Shown here: positions 36,133-43,701 of the stretch, piece by piece
Layout of the letters: each line of letters begins with the position of its first letter
Position numbering within the stretch: the stretch's first letter is position 1
NCBI RefSeq assembly: GCF_014634805.1
Contig: NZ_BMBS01000012.1
Span: 1 to 48,611 of the forward strand
DNA: 48,611 bases
From: Leuconostoc falkenbergense
Lineage (GTDB): Bacteria > Bacillota > Bacilli > Lactobacillales > Lactobacillaceae
Direction of reading: 5' to 3'
Notes under the pieces: model-generated
Database searches by the model: none
What the model saw: only the letters and a program-made list of their open reading frames with translations
Told to the model about the DNA's origin: nothing
Position numbers and translations under genes: made by a program

Positions 36133-37345
36133 AAGATGTTTTAACATGTTTGTTTTTAAAAATAGTCCAAGCTAGACTTGCTGTAATGAGCAACATCATC
36201 ACAAACACAGACAAGAACATCATATTCATCAGGCCACGATCCATCATAATACCCGAATAAATAGGACCAATCACACGACCTGAGCTAATCATCATTGAGA
36301 CAAAACCTTGTGCCTGACCAGCCACTTCTTTTGGTGTAATTTTAGCAACCCATGCCGGAACTTGCGGACTTTGTAACATTTCACCAATCGTCAGCAGTTC
36401 AAACACTAGCACAATTTGCCAAAACGCTTTGACAAACACCAAAAAGAAAAAGCTGGAAGCAAAAATCAGACTACCAAGAATTACCGAAACTTGGTAAGGG
36501 CGCTTGTTGGCCCAACCGGACACCACTTTTTGTAACAAAATAATCGTAATGCCGTTAATCATCCATAAGTCTGCATAATTCCGTGTTGGCATACCCAATG
36601 CTTTCATGTGTGGTGCCATCACCGTTTCCCACAACATATAGGAAAGATAAGTAATAAATAATAAGGCGCCAATCCCCACTAATAAGGGCGTCAAACGAAA
36701 AGTCGGGCGTACTTGGTTCGTCTCCACGGTAGCATTTGCCGAATCCACAATCACTGTTTCCCCACGCACATGAGCAATCGGTACATTGAACTTAGTCGCA
36801 ATAATCAGCATTAGGAAAAAATATAACACAGATGAAATAATCATCAACAGACTAAAGCCGTAATCAAACAAATAGCCCACAGCCAATGTTCCCAAAACAA
36901 CACCAATATTTAGCACGATATACATATTATTGAAAACAATCCGTGTTTTTTCACCCGGAACAGTGGTAGCAAAGGAATTGACTAGCGTTTGCTCAACACC
37001 CATGCCAAAATTAGCCAACCAAATTAAGCCGGCAAACGCTGGCCAATCATTCCACACAATCAAACTAGATACCGCAATTAAAATGATGAAGCTAGTTATC
37101 AGCAAGGCTTCATAAGGTCGCCAGTGATCAAATAATTTACCACCGACAAACGAGCCAATCATACTGATAATTGAACCAATCATCAAAACAATGCCTGCGG
37201 TTGTAAATGTCTGATGCAATACACCGGTCATATACAGCGTTGTCACTGGCCAAATCATTGAGTTACCAGTATTTGATAGTAATGTTCCAAAAAGCAGCCA
37301 CTTCTCATTAAGTGGCCGCGGTCTATCAGTTAAGTCAATTTGCAT
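36131..37345 (-). CDS. MFS transporter (DHA1-like, 12 TM)
   Basis: 404 residues with about 12 hydrophobic segments; the motif-A region is GGKLFDHWRPYEALL in the TM2-TM3 loop. Resembles the first MFS protein of the window (11669-12901) in general plan, both being multidrug-efflux-like, but the substrate is unknown. GGAGAA precedes the ATG; monocistronic. Confidence 0.85.
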   Translation of the reverse strand: MQIDLTDRPRPLNEKWLLFGTLLSNTGNSMIWPVTTLYMTGVLHQTFTTAGIVLMIGSIISMIGSFVGGKLFDHWRPYEALLITSFIILIAVSSLIVWNDWPAFAGLIWLANFGMGVEQTLVNSFATTVPGEKTRIVFNNMYIVLNIGVVLGTLAVGYLFDYGFSLLMIISSVLYFFLMLIIATKFNVPIAHVRGETVIVDSANATVETNQVRPTFRLTPLLVGIGALLFITYLSYMLWETVMAPHMKALGMPTRNYADLWMINGITIILLQKVVSGWANKRPYQVSVILGSLIFASSFFFLVFVKAFWQIVLVFELLTIGEMLQSPQVPAWVAKITPKEVAGQAQGFVSMMISSGRVIGPIYSGIMMDRGLMNMMFLSVFVMMLLITASLAWTIFKNKHVKTS

Positions 37346-37438
37346 AAATTCTCCGAATATTGAATGCTTTTACAATAACCAATTGTATCATGAAAAGTGG
37401 CTATCAGCACACGCAGGCCCTACTGGTTACGCAATTTT

Positions 37439-37585
37439 TTAGCGACGTGAGTCGCGCCCGTTAGCCATCAGTTTAATGACCACATAAATCATGCCAGCGA
37501 CAATTAAACCGGCAAATGCCCAACCAATACCCACAGTAAATGTCACAATCAAAAAGGCAGCTAATCCTATCCAAAACCATTTCAT
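37439..37585 (-). CDS. Small membrane protein, 48 residues
   Basis: A 48-codon gene with GAGGAG 8 nt upstream of its ATG. The product starts MKWFWIGLAAF and has a hydrophobic core from about residue 3 to 40, broken by GW and GMI, consistent with one long or two short membrane helices, then a basic tail (NGRDSRR). A TTGACC/CACAAT promoter-like pair with 17-bp spacing lies upstream on the minus strand, divergent from zwf. A GCGAC/GTCGC hairpin overlaps the stop. Function unknown; similar small membrane proteins are common in Leuconostoc-type genomes. Confidence 0.7.
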   Translation of the reverse strand: MKWFWIGLAAFLIVTFTVGIGWAFAGLIVAGMIYVVIKLMANGRDSRR

Positions 37586-37710
37586 TGGTTGTACTCCTCA
37601 TTTGCTTTTTTATTATTGTGTAACGAACAGATGATAAGGTCAAGTGCAAAATTTCACGACAGATATCCAATTTTAGATGATAAACGTTTAAAAAACGCTG
37701 AAAACGGTTA

Positions 37711-37738
37711 CTTTTTGCGCTATTTTGCGCTATAATAA
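37711..37738 (+). promoter_or_regulatory. Promoter of zwf with tandem 10-bp repeat
   Basis: TATAAT at about 37732-37737 with a weak TTACTT -35 and 17-bp spacing. The spacer is two direct copies of TTTTGCGCTA, so the second copy runs into the -10. The repeat may be a regulator site. Confidence 0.6.
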
Positions 37739-37771
37739 AAAGTGAATTTAACTAAAAATAAGGGGTACATC

Positions 37772-39232
37772 ATGGTTTCAGAAATCAAGACGTTAGTAAC
37801 TTTCTTTGGTGGCACTGGTGACTTGGCCAAGCGTAAGCTTTACCCATCAGTTTTCAATCTTTATAAAAAAGGCTACTTGCAAAAGCACTTTGCCATTGTT
37901 GGAACGGCCCGTCAAGCCCTCAATGATGACGAATTCAAACAATTGGTTCGTGATTCAATTAAAGATTTCACTGACGATCAAGCACAAGCTGAGGCGTTCA
38001 TCGAACATTTCTCATACCGTGCACACGACGTAACAGATGCAGCTTCATACGCTGTTTTGAAAGATGCGATTGAAGAAGCTGCCGACAAGTTTGATATCGA
38101 TGGCAACCGAATTTTCTATATGTCAGTTGCGCCACGTTTCTTTGGTACAATTGCCAAATATCTTAAGTCAGAAGGCCTATTGGCTGACACTGGTTACAAC
38201 CGTTTGATGATTGAAAAGCCTTTCGGTACATCATATGACACAGCTGCCGAACTCCAAAATGACTTGGAAAACGCATTTGATGATAACCAACTATTCCGTA
38301 TTGACCACTACCTTGGTAAGGAAATGGTTCAAAACATTGCTGCCCTTCGCTTTGGTAACCCAATTTTCGATGCTGCTTGGAACAAAGATTATATCAAGAA
38401 CGTTCAAGTAACATTGTCAGAAGTCTTGGGTGTCGAAGAACGTGCCGGCTACTATGATACAGCCGGTGCATTGCTTGACATGATTCAAAACCACACCATG
38501 CAAATTGTTGGTTGGTTAGCAATGGAAAAGCCAGAATCATTCACTGACAAAGACATTCGTGCCGCTAAAAATGCAGCCTTTAATGCTTTGAAAATCTATG
38601 ATGAAGCAGAAGTTAACAAATACTTTGTTCGTGCACAATATGGTGCCGGTGATTCAGCTGATTTCAAGCCATACCTTGAAGAATTAGACGTACCTGCTGA
38701 TTCTAAAAACAACACATTCATCGCAGGCGAATTGCAATTTGATTTGCCACGTTGGGAGGGTGTCCCATTCTATGTCCGTTCAGGTAAGCGCTTAGCTGCT
38801 AAACAGACACGTGTCGACATCGTCTTTAAGGCTGGCACGTTTAACTTTGGTTCAGAACAAGAAGCACAAGAAGCTGTCTTGTCAATTATCATTGATCCAA
38901 AGGGTGCTATCGAATTGAAGTTGAATGCCAAGTCAGTTGAAGACGCCTTCAACACACGTACAATTGACTTAGGTTGGACTGTATCTGATGAAGATAAGAA
39001 GAATACACCAGAACCATACGAACGTATGATTCACGACACTATGAATGGTGATGGTTCTAACTTTGCTGACTGGAATGGCGTTTCAATCGCTTGGAAGTTT
39101 GTTGATGCTATTTCAGCCGTTTATACCGCAGATAAAGCACCACTTGAAACTTACAAGTCAGGCTCAATGGGTCCTGAAGCATCCGACAAATTATTGGCTG
39201 CCAATGGTGATGCTTGGGTATTTAAAGGTTAA
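37772..39232 (+). CDS. zwf: Glucose-6-phosphate 1-dehydrogenase
   Basis: 486 residues from the ATG at 37772 (AAGGGG upstream); an in-frame start 10 codons earlier lacks a ribosome-binding site. I recognise the protein as the well-studied L. mesenteroides G6PDH, which uses NAD+ or NADP+. Motifs: coenzyme loop FGGTGDLAKRK near the N-terminus, substrate-binding RIDHYLGKE, and the catalytic His in QNHTMQ (about residue 240). It commits glucose 6-phosphate to the 6-phosphogluconate/phosphoketolase pathway. Codon use is that of a strongly expressed gene. Followed by its own terminator. Confidence 0.99.
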   Translation: MVSEIKTLVTFFGGTGDLAKRKLYPSVFNLYKKGYLQKHFAIVGTARQALNDDEFKQLVRDSIKDFTDDQAQAEAFIEHFSYRAHDVTDAASYAVLKDAIEEAADKFDIDGNRIFYMSVAPRFFGTIAKYLKSEGLLADTGYNRLMIEKPFGTSYDTAAELQNDLENAFDDNQLFRIDHYLGKEMVQNIAALRFGNPIFDAAWNKDYIKNVQVTLSEVLGVEERAGYYDTAGALLDMIQNHTMQIVGWLAMEKPESFTDKDIRAAKNAAFNALKIYDEAEVNKYFVRAQYGAGDSADFKPYLEELDVPADSKNNTFIAGELQFDLPRWEGVPFYVRSGKRLAAKQTRVDIVFKAGTFNFGSEQEAQEAVLSIIIDPKGAIELKLNAKSVEDAFNTRTIDLGWTVSDEDKKNTPEPYERMIHDTMNGDGSNFADWNGVSIAWKFVDAISAVYTADKAPLETYKSGSMGPEASDKLLAANGDAWVFKG

Positions 39233-39238
39233 TTAAAG

Positions 39239-39268
39239 CAAAAAACGATCGATTGTGATCGTTTTTTT
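39239..39268. terminator. Terminator after zwf, bidirectional
   Basis: AAAAAACGATC/GATCGTTTTTTT with a short loop. It separates zwf from the convergent carboxypeptidase gene and has T-runs on both strands. Confidence 0.9.
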
Positions 39269-39278
39269 ATTGCCCAAT

Positions 39279-40208
39279 TTACACAGTTTCATCAAGAATC
39301 CGTTTTGTTTCACGAAAAACAGCCGATAAGTTTTTGTACTGATCCGCATGCAGCACAACAGTCACATAATGATGTTTTTTGTACGTAAAGAATCCAACAA
39401 ATGACACACCAGATTTGACAGAAACACCTAGTTTACCACCAGTGACCTGATATTTTGTCTGACTAAAATAGTTATTCATTAATGAAAAATTTGACGCTTG
39501 GGTTGTGCCATTGAAAGTGTTAGTTGTTTGACTCAATATTGCTATTATTTTTGGCTGATGCTTCAAAATTTGCTCACTCATTTTGGCAACATCAATTGCT
39601 GACATCATGTTTTCAGCACTGTTGGGTGCGTTGACTTTGTCATCTTCCATTTCATCATTACGTATGCCCGCTGCATTGTACCATTTTGCTGTTTTGATGT
39701 TCCACTGCTTGGCGGTTGCTGCCATTAACTTTGTAAAGCGTAATTGCGACCCACTTATTTCATCCCCTAAGGCAATCGCGGCATCATTAGCAGATAATTG
39801 TAACGCCGCGTTGAGCAAATCATCAGTCCGATAGGTGGTTGCAGCGTTTAGCGGAACAGCTGCTAACTCAGATTTTTCACCAATTTTAACTGTATTAGCA
39901 GATGGTTCAATCATGTCTGTCATTGCTAATTTCTCCAACGTTAAATACCCAGTCATTAACTTACTAATCGAGGCAATCGCTAATGGTTGCGTTCCATTTT
40001 TTGTCCCTAATATTTTCCCAGTTTCACGATTCATGACAACTGCTGCTGAAGCTGTTGTCGTTAGTTTTTTGACTGTTAGTTGTTTAATTTTTTTAGTTTT
40101 TGCTATTCTTTTTGCCCCATCATGATGTGCCTGATTAAATGAACTAGCAAACCACAAAACACTCATTACGCCCGCCATAACTGCGATTGTTAAGCCGATT
40201 TTTTTCAT
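39279..40208 (-). CDS. D-alanyl-D-alanine carboxypeptidase-like protein
   Basis: 309 residues from the ATG at 40208 (a TTG six codons earlier is also possible). N-terminal membrane anchor (about 4-22). Penicillin-binding motifs: S80-I-S-K83, S139-A-N141, and in place of KTG the sequence G-K259-L-G261, followed six residues later by a K-S-G. PBP5/DacA-type peptidase S11 enzyme trimming stem peptides outside the membrane. The C-terminal amphipathic membrane-targeting domain of PBP5 is missing, so it relies on the N-terminal anchor. Divergent from the adcR-like gene. Confidence 0.85.
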   Translation of the reverse strand: MKKIGLTIAVMAGVMSVLWFASSFNQAHHDGAKRIAKTKKIKQLTVKKLTTTASAAVVMNRETGKILGTKNGTQPLAIASISKLMTGYLTLEKLAMTDMIEPSANTVKIGEKSELAAVPLNAATTYRTDDLLNAALQLSANDAAIALGDEISGSQLRFTKLMAATAKQWNIKTAKWYNAAGIRNDEMEDDKVNAPNSAENMMSAIDVAKMSEQILKHQPKIIAILSQTTNTFNGTTQASNFSLMNNYFSQTKYQVTGGKLGVSVKSGVSFVGFFTYKKHHYVTVVLHADQYKNLSAVFRETKRILDETV

Positions 40209-40265
40209 AAGTCTAATTGTACTCAAAAACTGATGATTGACAATATTCAGTCTGACAAGATATAC

Positions 40266-40289
40266 TTAACTAGTTAATTAACCGGTTAA
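40266..40289. promoter_or_regulatory. Two adjacent zinc-regulator (AdcR/ZitR) operators
   Basis: TTAACTAGTTAA (40266-40277) directly followed by TTAACCGGTTAA (40278-40289). Both are perfect matches to the AdcR/ZitR box TTAACNRGTTAA known in streptococci and lactococci. They lie between the divergent carboxypeptidase and adcR-like genes, 15 bp upstream of the latter's ATG. Confidence 0.9.
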
Positions 40290-40303
40290 GTATTGGAGAA
40301 TAT

Positions 40304-40738
40304 ATGTCTGAAACAAATGAAATCATGGCCGCACTGAATCATTTCGTGCAAGAGTATGCTAGTCATTCAGAAGTCATCACAAGTACAGCGGGGCAAAATA
40401 TCAACGCGACACAAGCTCATTTACTCATGCTATTACGCACACAATCGCTGACTAACACGCAACTCGCCACATCCGTTGGCCTGTCACGTCCAGCTATCAC
40501 AAAAGCCATCAAAAATCTCATCACTCACAACTATGTCATCGCAACCATCGACGACACAGATAAACGCAGCACTTTTTATTCATTAACACCAGCGGGTGAT
40601 CAGTTGGCAGTACGCCATGAAGCTGCCCATCAATCCATGCTAAATCATCTCAATACAATTATGACCAATTTTACCCCTAAACAACAAAAAACAATTACCA
40701 AATTTTTAGAACAGCTCAACCAGATTGGAGACAACTAA
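40304..40738 (+). CDS. MarR-family zinc-responsive repressor, AdcR/ZitR type
   Basis: 144 residues with a MarR winged helix (about 25-120: NTQLATSVGLSRPAITKAIKNL is the helix-turn-helix) and several His residues for metal binding. The two perfect AdcR-type boxes in its own promoter make it an AdcR/ZitR orthologue that represses zinc uptake when zinc is plentiful. GGAG precedes the ATG. Its stop overlaps the start of the binding-protein gene (TAATG), so the two are coupled. Confidence 0.9.
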   Translation: MSETNEIMAALNHFVQEYASHSEVITSTAGQNINATQAHLLMLLRTQSLTNTQLATSVGLSRPAITKAIKNLITHNYVIATIDDTDKRSTFYSLTPAGDQLAVRHEAAHQSMLNHLNTIMTNFTPKQQKTITKFLEQLNQIGDN

Positions 40739-41628
40739 TGAAAAAAGTTATCACCTTATTAGCTATTATCATGATTATTGTAATGGGGTTTGCTCTCATT
40801 AAAGGACAACACACTTCTTCAAAAAATAACCAGCATCGCCAAATTACAATTGTCGCATCCACTGATTTCTATGCCGAATTGGCACAAACAGTTGTCGGAT
40901 CACATGGTAAAGCGACCGCTATCATCAAAAATCAAAATATTTCGCCCGAGGATTATGAGCCCACAACAGCAGTTGCCAAAGAAGTTAGTCAAGCTGATAT
41001 CGTTTTGGCAAACGGACTTGGTTATGACACGTGGCTTAATAAATTAGCTAAGGCTTCTGACCAAGCAAAGCTCATTCGTGTTGGTGAAACTGTTTTAAAG
41101 CAAAAAACTGGCAATAATCCTCACCTTTGGAATAACCCCGAAACCATGATTAAAACAGCACACTACCTCGCTAAACAACTCGGCCAGCAAGATCCCACAC
41201 ATAAAGCCGATTTTCAAAAGAATGCCAACAAATATATTGCAAGCTTAAAGCCTATTCAATCACTAATCACCCAAATTTCAAAAAAATCTAACGGACATGC
41301 CGTTGCGCAAACCGAACCCGTGTTTGAATATATGCTAAAAGCAATGGGCTATCACGTCATGGATTCAGATTTTTCTGAGGCAATTGAGGCGGGTAATGAT
41401 CCTTCACCCACAACATTGGCGACGCTCAAGTCAGCTATCGAGAACCACAAAATCACTTTTATTGTCAACAACAAGCAAACATCAAGCACAACTGTCAGTA
41501 ACATCATTAACCTCGCTAAAACACACCACATACCCGTCGTAAACGTCACTGAAACAATCCCTAATGGCGAAAACTATGTGTCATGGAAATTATCTGAACT
41601 CCAACAAATTGCCAAAATTACGCAGTAA
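40738..41628 (+). CDS. ZnuA/AdcA-like metal-binding protein (cluster A-I)
   Basis: 296 residues, N-terminal hydrophobic segment (about 5-22), then a TroA/ZnuA fold. Compared with family ligands, the first His site reads SPEDYEP (Glu in place of His), the second His is kept in NNPHLWNNP, and the third position is Glu in QTEPVFEYM. There is no His-rich loop and no lipobox Cys, so it seems to be membrane-anchored by an uncleaved signal. No permease or ATPase genes follow; a terminator-like hairpin comes next. Zinc or another divalent metal is likely from the AdcR boxes, but ligand changes make specificity uncertain. Confidence 0.8.
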   Translation: MKKVITLLAIIMIIVMGFALIKGQHTSSKNNQHRQITIVASTDFYAELAQTVVGSHGKATAIIKNQNISPEDYEPTTAVAKEVSQADIVLANGLGYDTWLNKLAKASDQAKLIRVGETVLKQKTGNNPHLWNNPETMIKTAHYLAKQLGQQDPTHKADFQKNANKYIASLKPIQSLITQISKKSNGHAVAQTEPVFEYMLKAMGYHVMDSDFSEAIEAGNDPSPTTLATLKSAIENHKITFIVNNKQTSSTTVSNIINLAKTHHIPVVNVTETIPNGENYVSWKLSELQQIAKITQ

Positions 41629-41634
41629 AAAACC

Positions 41635-41665
41635 AGCAATGCTAATAAGCAATTGCTTTTTTTAT
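41635..41665. terminator. Terminator-like hairpin after binding-protein gene
   Basis: AGCAAT...ATTGCT stem followed by TTTTTTT on the plus strand. It overlaps the end of the convergent regulator gene, whose stop is at 41662-41664. Confidence 0.65.
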
Positions 41666-42399
41666 AGCCATTGATTAATTGGTTTTCCCGTCAAGCATCT
41701 CATACGATTCTGAAATGCTGCCAATAGCTCTGGATTGGGTTGACTGAGCCAAACAGATATAAAGGCTGTCAAAACTTCAATCAAATACTCTAATGCCAAC
41801 CCTTCCTGCTCGTCAACTTGATGATGTGCCAACAAAATGCGCTTATACTTTGATTTAATGAATGCCAACCAAATCCCTTTAATATAAGGCCGGGTATATA
41901 AAACATGCAGCTGGACTCGTTTGTCATTGAGCAAAGGTGCCATATTATTGATAAAAATAGTCATCAAATCATGGTGCGAAACGATTTGTGCTTCAATTTC
42001 AATTTTGATATTGCGATCAACTTCATTGAAAAATTCATAGATTAATTCATCCGAATTAGCAAAGTATAGTGCGACATGTTCAGGTTCAAGCGACGCAACT
42101 TGTGCTACCTTTTTGATTGTTGGCCGCTTATCATACGAAGCAATCATACTTTCTAAAAAGGCATTCAAAATGACCTCTTTGGCTGTATATTGCGATTGCT
42201 GTATGACTGGGTCCAAAAAAAAATCGAACGGCAGTTGATATTTATCAATAATCGTAAACATCATTTCCGCCGTCGGTTCACTTAAATTTCTTTCCCACTT
42301 TGACACCAGTTGATAAGAAACAAATATTGCCTTTGCTAGTTCAGTTTGAGTCAATTTTTTTGCTCTTCTCAATAACTTGATGCGTTCTCCAATAATCAA
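41662..42399 (-). CDS. Regulator with XRE helix-turn-helix fused to a TetR-like domain
   Basis: 245 residues. Residues 5-60 are a Cro/C1-type HTH (LTQTELAKAIFVSYQLVSKW). Residues about 72-125 look like a second, TetR-type DNA-binding domain (TIKKVAQVASLEPEHVALYF, then ANSDELIYEFF), followed by an all-helical C-terminal domain. TetR proteins normally begin with their HTH, so this order is unusual. The start codon is TTG with GGGAG 8 nt upstream. It is divergent from the small-peptide island at 42664-43364 and may regulate it. Ligand and targets unknown. Confidence 0.75.
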   Translation of the reverse strand: MIIGERIKLLRRAKKLTQTELAKAIFVSYQLVSKWERNLSEPTAEMMFTIIDKYQLPFDFFLDPVIQQSQYTAKEVILNAFLESMIASYDKRPTIKKVAQVASLEPEHVALYFANSDELIYEFFNEVDRNIKIEIEAQIVSHHDLMTIFINNMAPLLNDKRVQLHVLYTRPYIKGIWLAFIKSKYKRILLAHHQVDEQEGLALEYLIEVLTAFISVWLSQPNPELLAAFQNRMRCLTGKPINQWL

Positions 42400-42663
42400 C
42401 GTTTTTCTCCCAATAATGTAACTACCCTCATACCATATACTGACAATCTGCTCTTCGACATAGATGGCATCGATTTTATTCTTTCAATGATATCATTTTA
42501 TTAATACAAATTCTTGCAGAAAAAGTACCTATTTATCGGACAAAACTCATACCATGGCTTACTTGGCGCCCCCAATTCACAAAATCTGGCTTTGTCGTAA
42601 CAGTAACATATTTATCAAAAATGTTATTTTAAATCTTTATTTATCACATTGAGACATATATAG
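42400..42663. other. Intergenic region between regulator and peptide island
   Basis: AT-rich, no convincing coding sequence. An AACAT...ATGTT inverted repeat lies near 42607-42627. No strong promoter for the regulator is obvious by eye. Confidence 0.5.
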
Positions 42664-42692
42664 TTGAATTGTGATATTTTTAGGTATAAAAT
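42664..42692 (+). promoter_or_regulatory. Promoter of small-peptide island
   Basis: TTGAAT (42664-42669), 17-bp spacer, TAAAAT (42687-42692). Transcription would start at about 42699, inside the cre box. Confidence 0.75.
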
Positions 42693-42696
42693 TAAT

Positions 42697-42711
42697 TTGT
42701 AAGCGCTTCCT
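42697..42711. promoter_or_regulatory. CcpA cre box at island promoter
   Basis: TTGTAAGCGCTTCCT matches the cre consensus WTGNAANCGNWNNCW at every fixed position. A cre over the start site normally gives repression by CcpA on preferred sugars. Confidence 0.8.
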
Positions 42712-42766
42712 AAACTTTGGAATTCGCGAAAAATGATCACATAACAAAAAATCTGGCAGGATAATT

Positions 42767-42859
42767 ATGAAAACTAAAAAAATTAACTATGTTAGCATCA
42801 TTTTCTTTATAGTGACAGCAATAATACCGTTTGTTTTCCTATTGGGTAGTCTGAAATAA
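42767..42859 (+). CDS. 30-residue hydrophobic peptide
   Basis: A 30-codon frame: a basic start MKTKKINY and a hydrophobic stretch of about 20 residues (8-27), ending GSLK. GGCAGGA lies about 7 nt before the ATG, and a promoter with a cre box lies about 75 bp upstream. The product would be a single-span membrane peptide, similar in shape to type I toxins, small regulatory peptides or tiny subunits of membrane complexes. No homologue recognised. Confidence 0.55.
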   Translation: MKTKKINYVSIIFFIVTAIIPFVFLLGSLK

Positions 42860-42888
42860 TTAAATTCACGACTAACTTATAACAGATC

Positions 42889-43122
42889 ATGTCAGCATCA
42901 ATTCACTGGCCTTTACCAAATCAGCTTAACTATCCCAATGCCCATTTCATTTTGTTGTCGGCGATACAGTTGGGCAGCCAGTTATATCCTAATAATGGCA
43001 CGTTTGCAAAATTGATTAACTACCGAATGATTGCAATGATTTCAGACAATCAACAAGGCGTCAATCAGTTTGTCACCAACACAAAATATGAATTTTTAGA
43101 TGCAGATCGACTGGCAATCTAA
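42889..43122 (+). CDS. Hypothetical protein, 77 codons
   Basis: An open frame starting right after an in-frame TAA, 29 bp after the peptide gene. No Shine-Dalgarno is visible. The sequence (many Asn, Gln and Ile; ending YEFLDADRLAI) resembles no family known to me. It may be the last part of a decayed gene or a chance frame; it is on the same strand and between two better-supported small genes. Confidence 0.3.
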   Translation: MSASIHWPLPNQLNYPNAHFILLSAIQLGSQLYPNNGTFAKLINYRMIAMISDNQQGVNQFVTNTKYEFLDADRLAI

Positions 43123-43157
43123 AAAGATATTTTCATTTTAATCAGAGAGGAGGTGTT

Positions 43158-43364
43158 ATGATGTGGCAATTGATTATCGGTTTACTACTAATTTTGGCTG
43201 CCGTTTGGCAAGGTTTTGCTTCACACAAAGCATTTAGAACCTATCGCACAAACGCAACAAAAACAGATAGTCCTTTTAGAGTATTTGGTTACTTGTACGG
43301 TTTCTTTTTCACAGCATTGTTGGCTATGTTTGGTATTATAGAAATTCTAATTTTTTTGGGCTAA
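43158..43364 (+). CDS. Small membrane protein, 68 residues, 2 TM
   Basis: Strong AGGAGG 5-7 nt before ATGATG (start at 43158 or 43161). Two hydrophobic helices (about 4-22 and 45-66) with a basic loop KAFRTYRTNATKTD between. Function unknown. It is followed by a strong terminator, so the island 42664-43426 may be one transcript. Confidence 0.75.
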   Translation: MMWQLIIGLLLILAAVWQGFASHKAFRTYRTNATKTDSPFRVFGYLYGFFFTALLAMFGIIEILIFLG

Positions 43365-43383
43365 AAAACAACTTAACTTCAAC

Positions 43384-43426
43384 AAAAAAGGTCAAAACCA
43401 TTAAATTAGTTTTGACCCTTTTTTAT
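43384..43426. terminator. Bidirectional terminator after the small membrane protein
   Basis: GGTCAAAAC/GTTTTGACC stem with an A/T-rich loop; six T follow on each strand. It would end the plus-strand island transcript and the facing minus-strand RNA. Confidence 0.9.
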
Positions 43427-43667
43427 TGTCATGTGGTGACCCAAGCAAACAAAAAACAACCCACCCAGAAATAATACTTCTCAAGTATAAAACCTAAGCA
43501 AATATCATTAATTATCAAACTAGCTACAATGTACAGCTATTCTCATAGCCGTACCCAGCAGTTTTCACTGAGCAAGTCGTTCTTAGATTGAAAGAAACCC
43601 ATTCCTGCCATCGTCACTGACGGCGTCAACAAATTTGAATGTTATTAGGATCTCCTCCTAATCTCTA
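43385..43667 (-). ncRNA. Candidate ~280-nt CcpA-controlled RNA
   Basis: A consensus minus-strand promoter (43673-43701) reads into 280 bp without a credible ORF and ends at the bidirectional terminator. Near the 5' end is a hairpin ATTAGGA-GGAGA-TCCTAAT (about 43645-43663) whose loop and stem contain AGGAGG; a second hairpin GTACgGCTAT/ATAGCtGTAC lies at 43531-43554. No start codon stands at the right distance from AGGAGG. It may be a regulatory RNA or the remains of a lost gene. Confidence 0.5.
43531..43554. repeat. Hairpin within the candidate RNA
   Basis: GTACaGCTAT-TCTC-ATAGCcGTAC on the plus strand: 4 and 5 bp arms separated by a single mismatch. No T-run follows, so not a terminator. 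Confidence 0.6.
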
Positions 43668-43672
43668 CCTAA

Positions 43673-43701
43673 ATTATAGCATGTCTTTTTTGCTTTTGCA
43701 A
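43673..43701 (-). promoter_or_regulatory. Promoter facing the island (minus strand)
   Basis: TTGCAA (43696-43701), 17-bp spacer, TATAAT (43673-43678) preceded by TGC, i.e. also an extended -10. It points away from the dextransucrase gene and towards the small-gene island. Confidence 0.75.

Noticed and set aside
37473-37670. 65-codon minus-strand frame overlapping the 48-codon membrane protein
   Set aside because: No ribosome-binding site, Cys-rich nonsense-like product; the 48-codon frame has GAGGAG and a clear membrane pattern.
43550-43620. 22-codon frame (MAGMGFFQSK...) in the minus-strand candidate RNA
   Set aside because: The AGGAGG is over 40 nt upstream of its ATG and nothing closer is seen; coding is unlikely.
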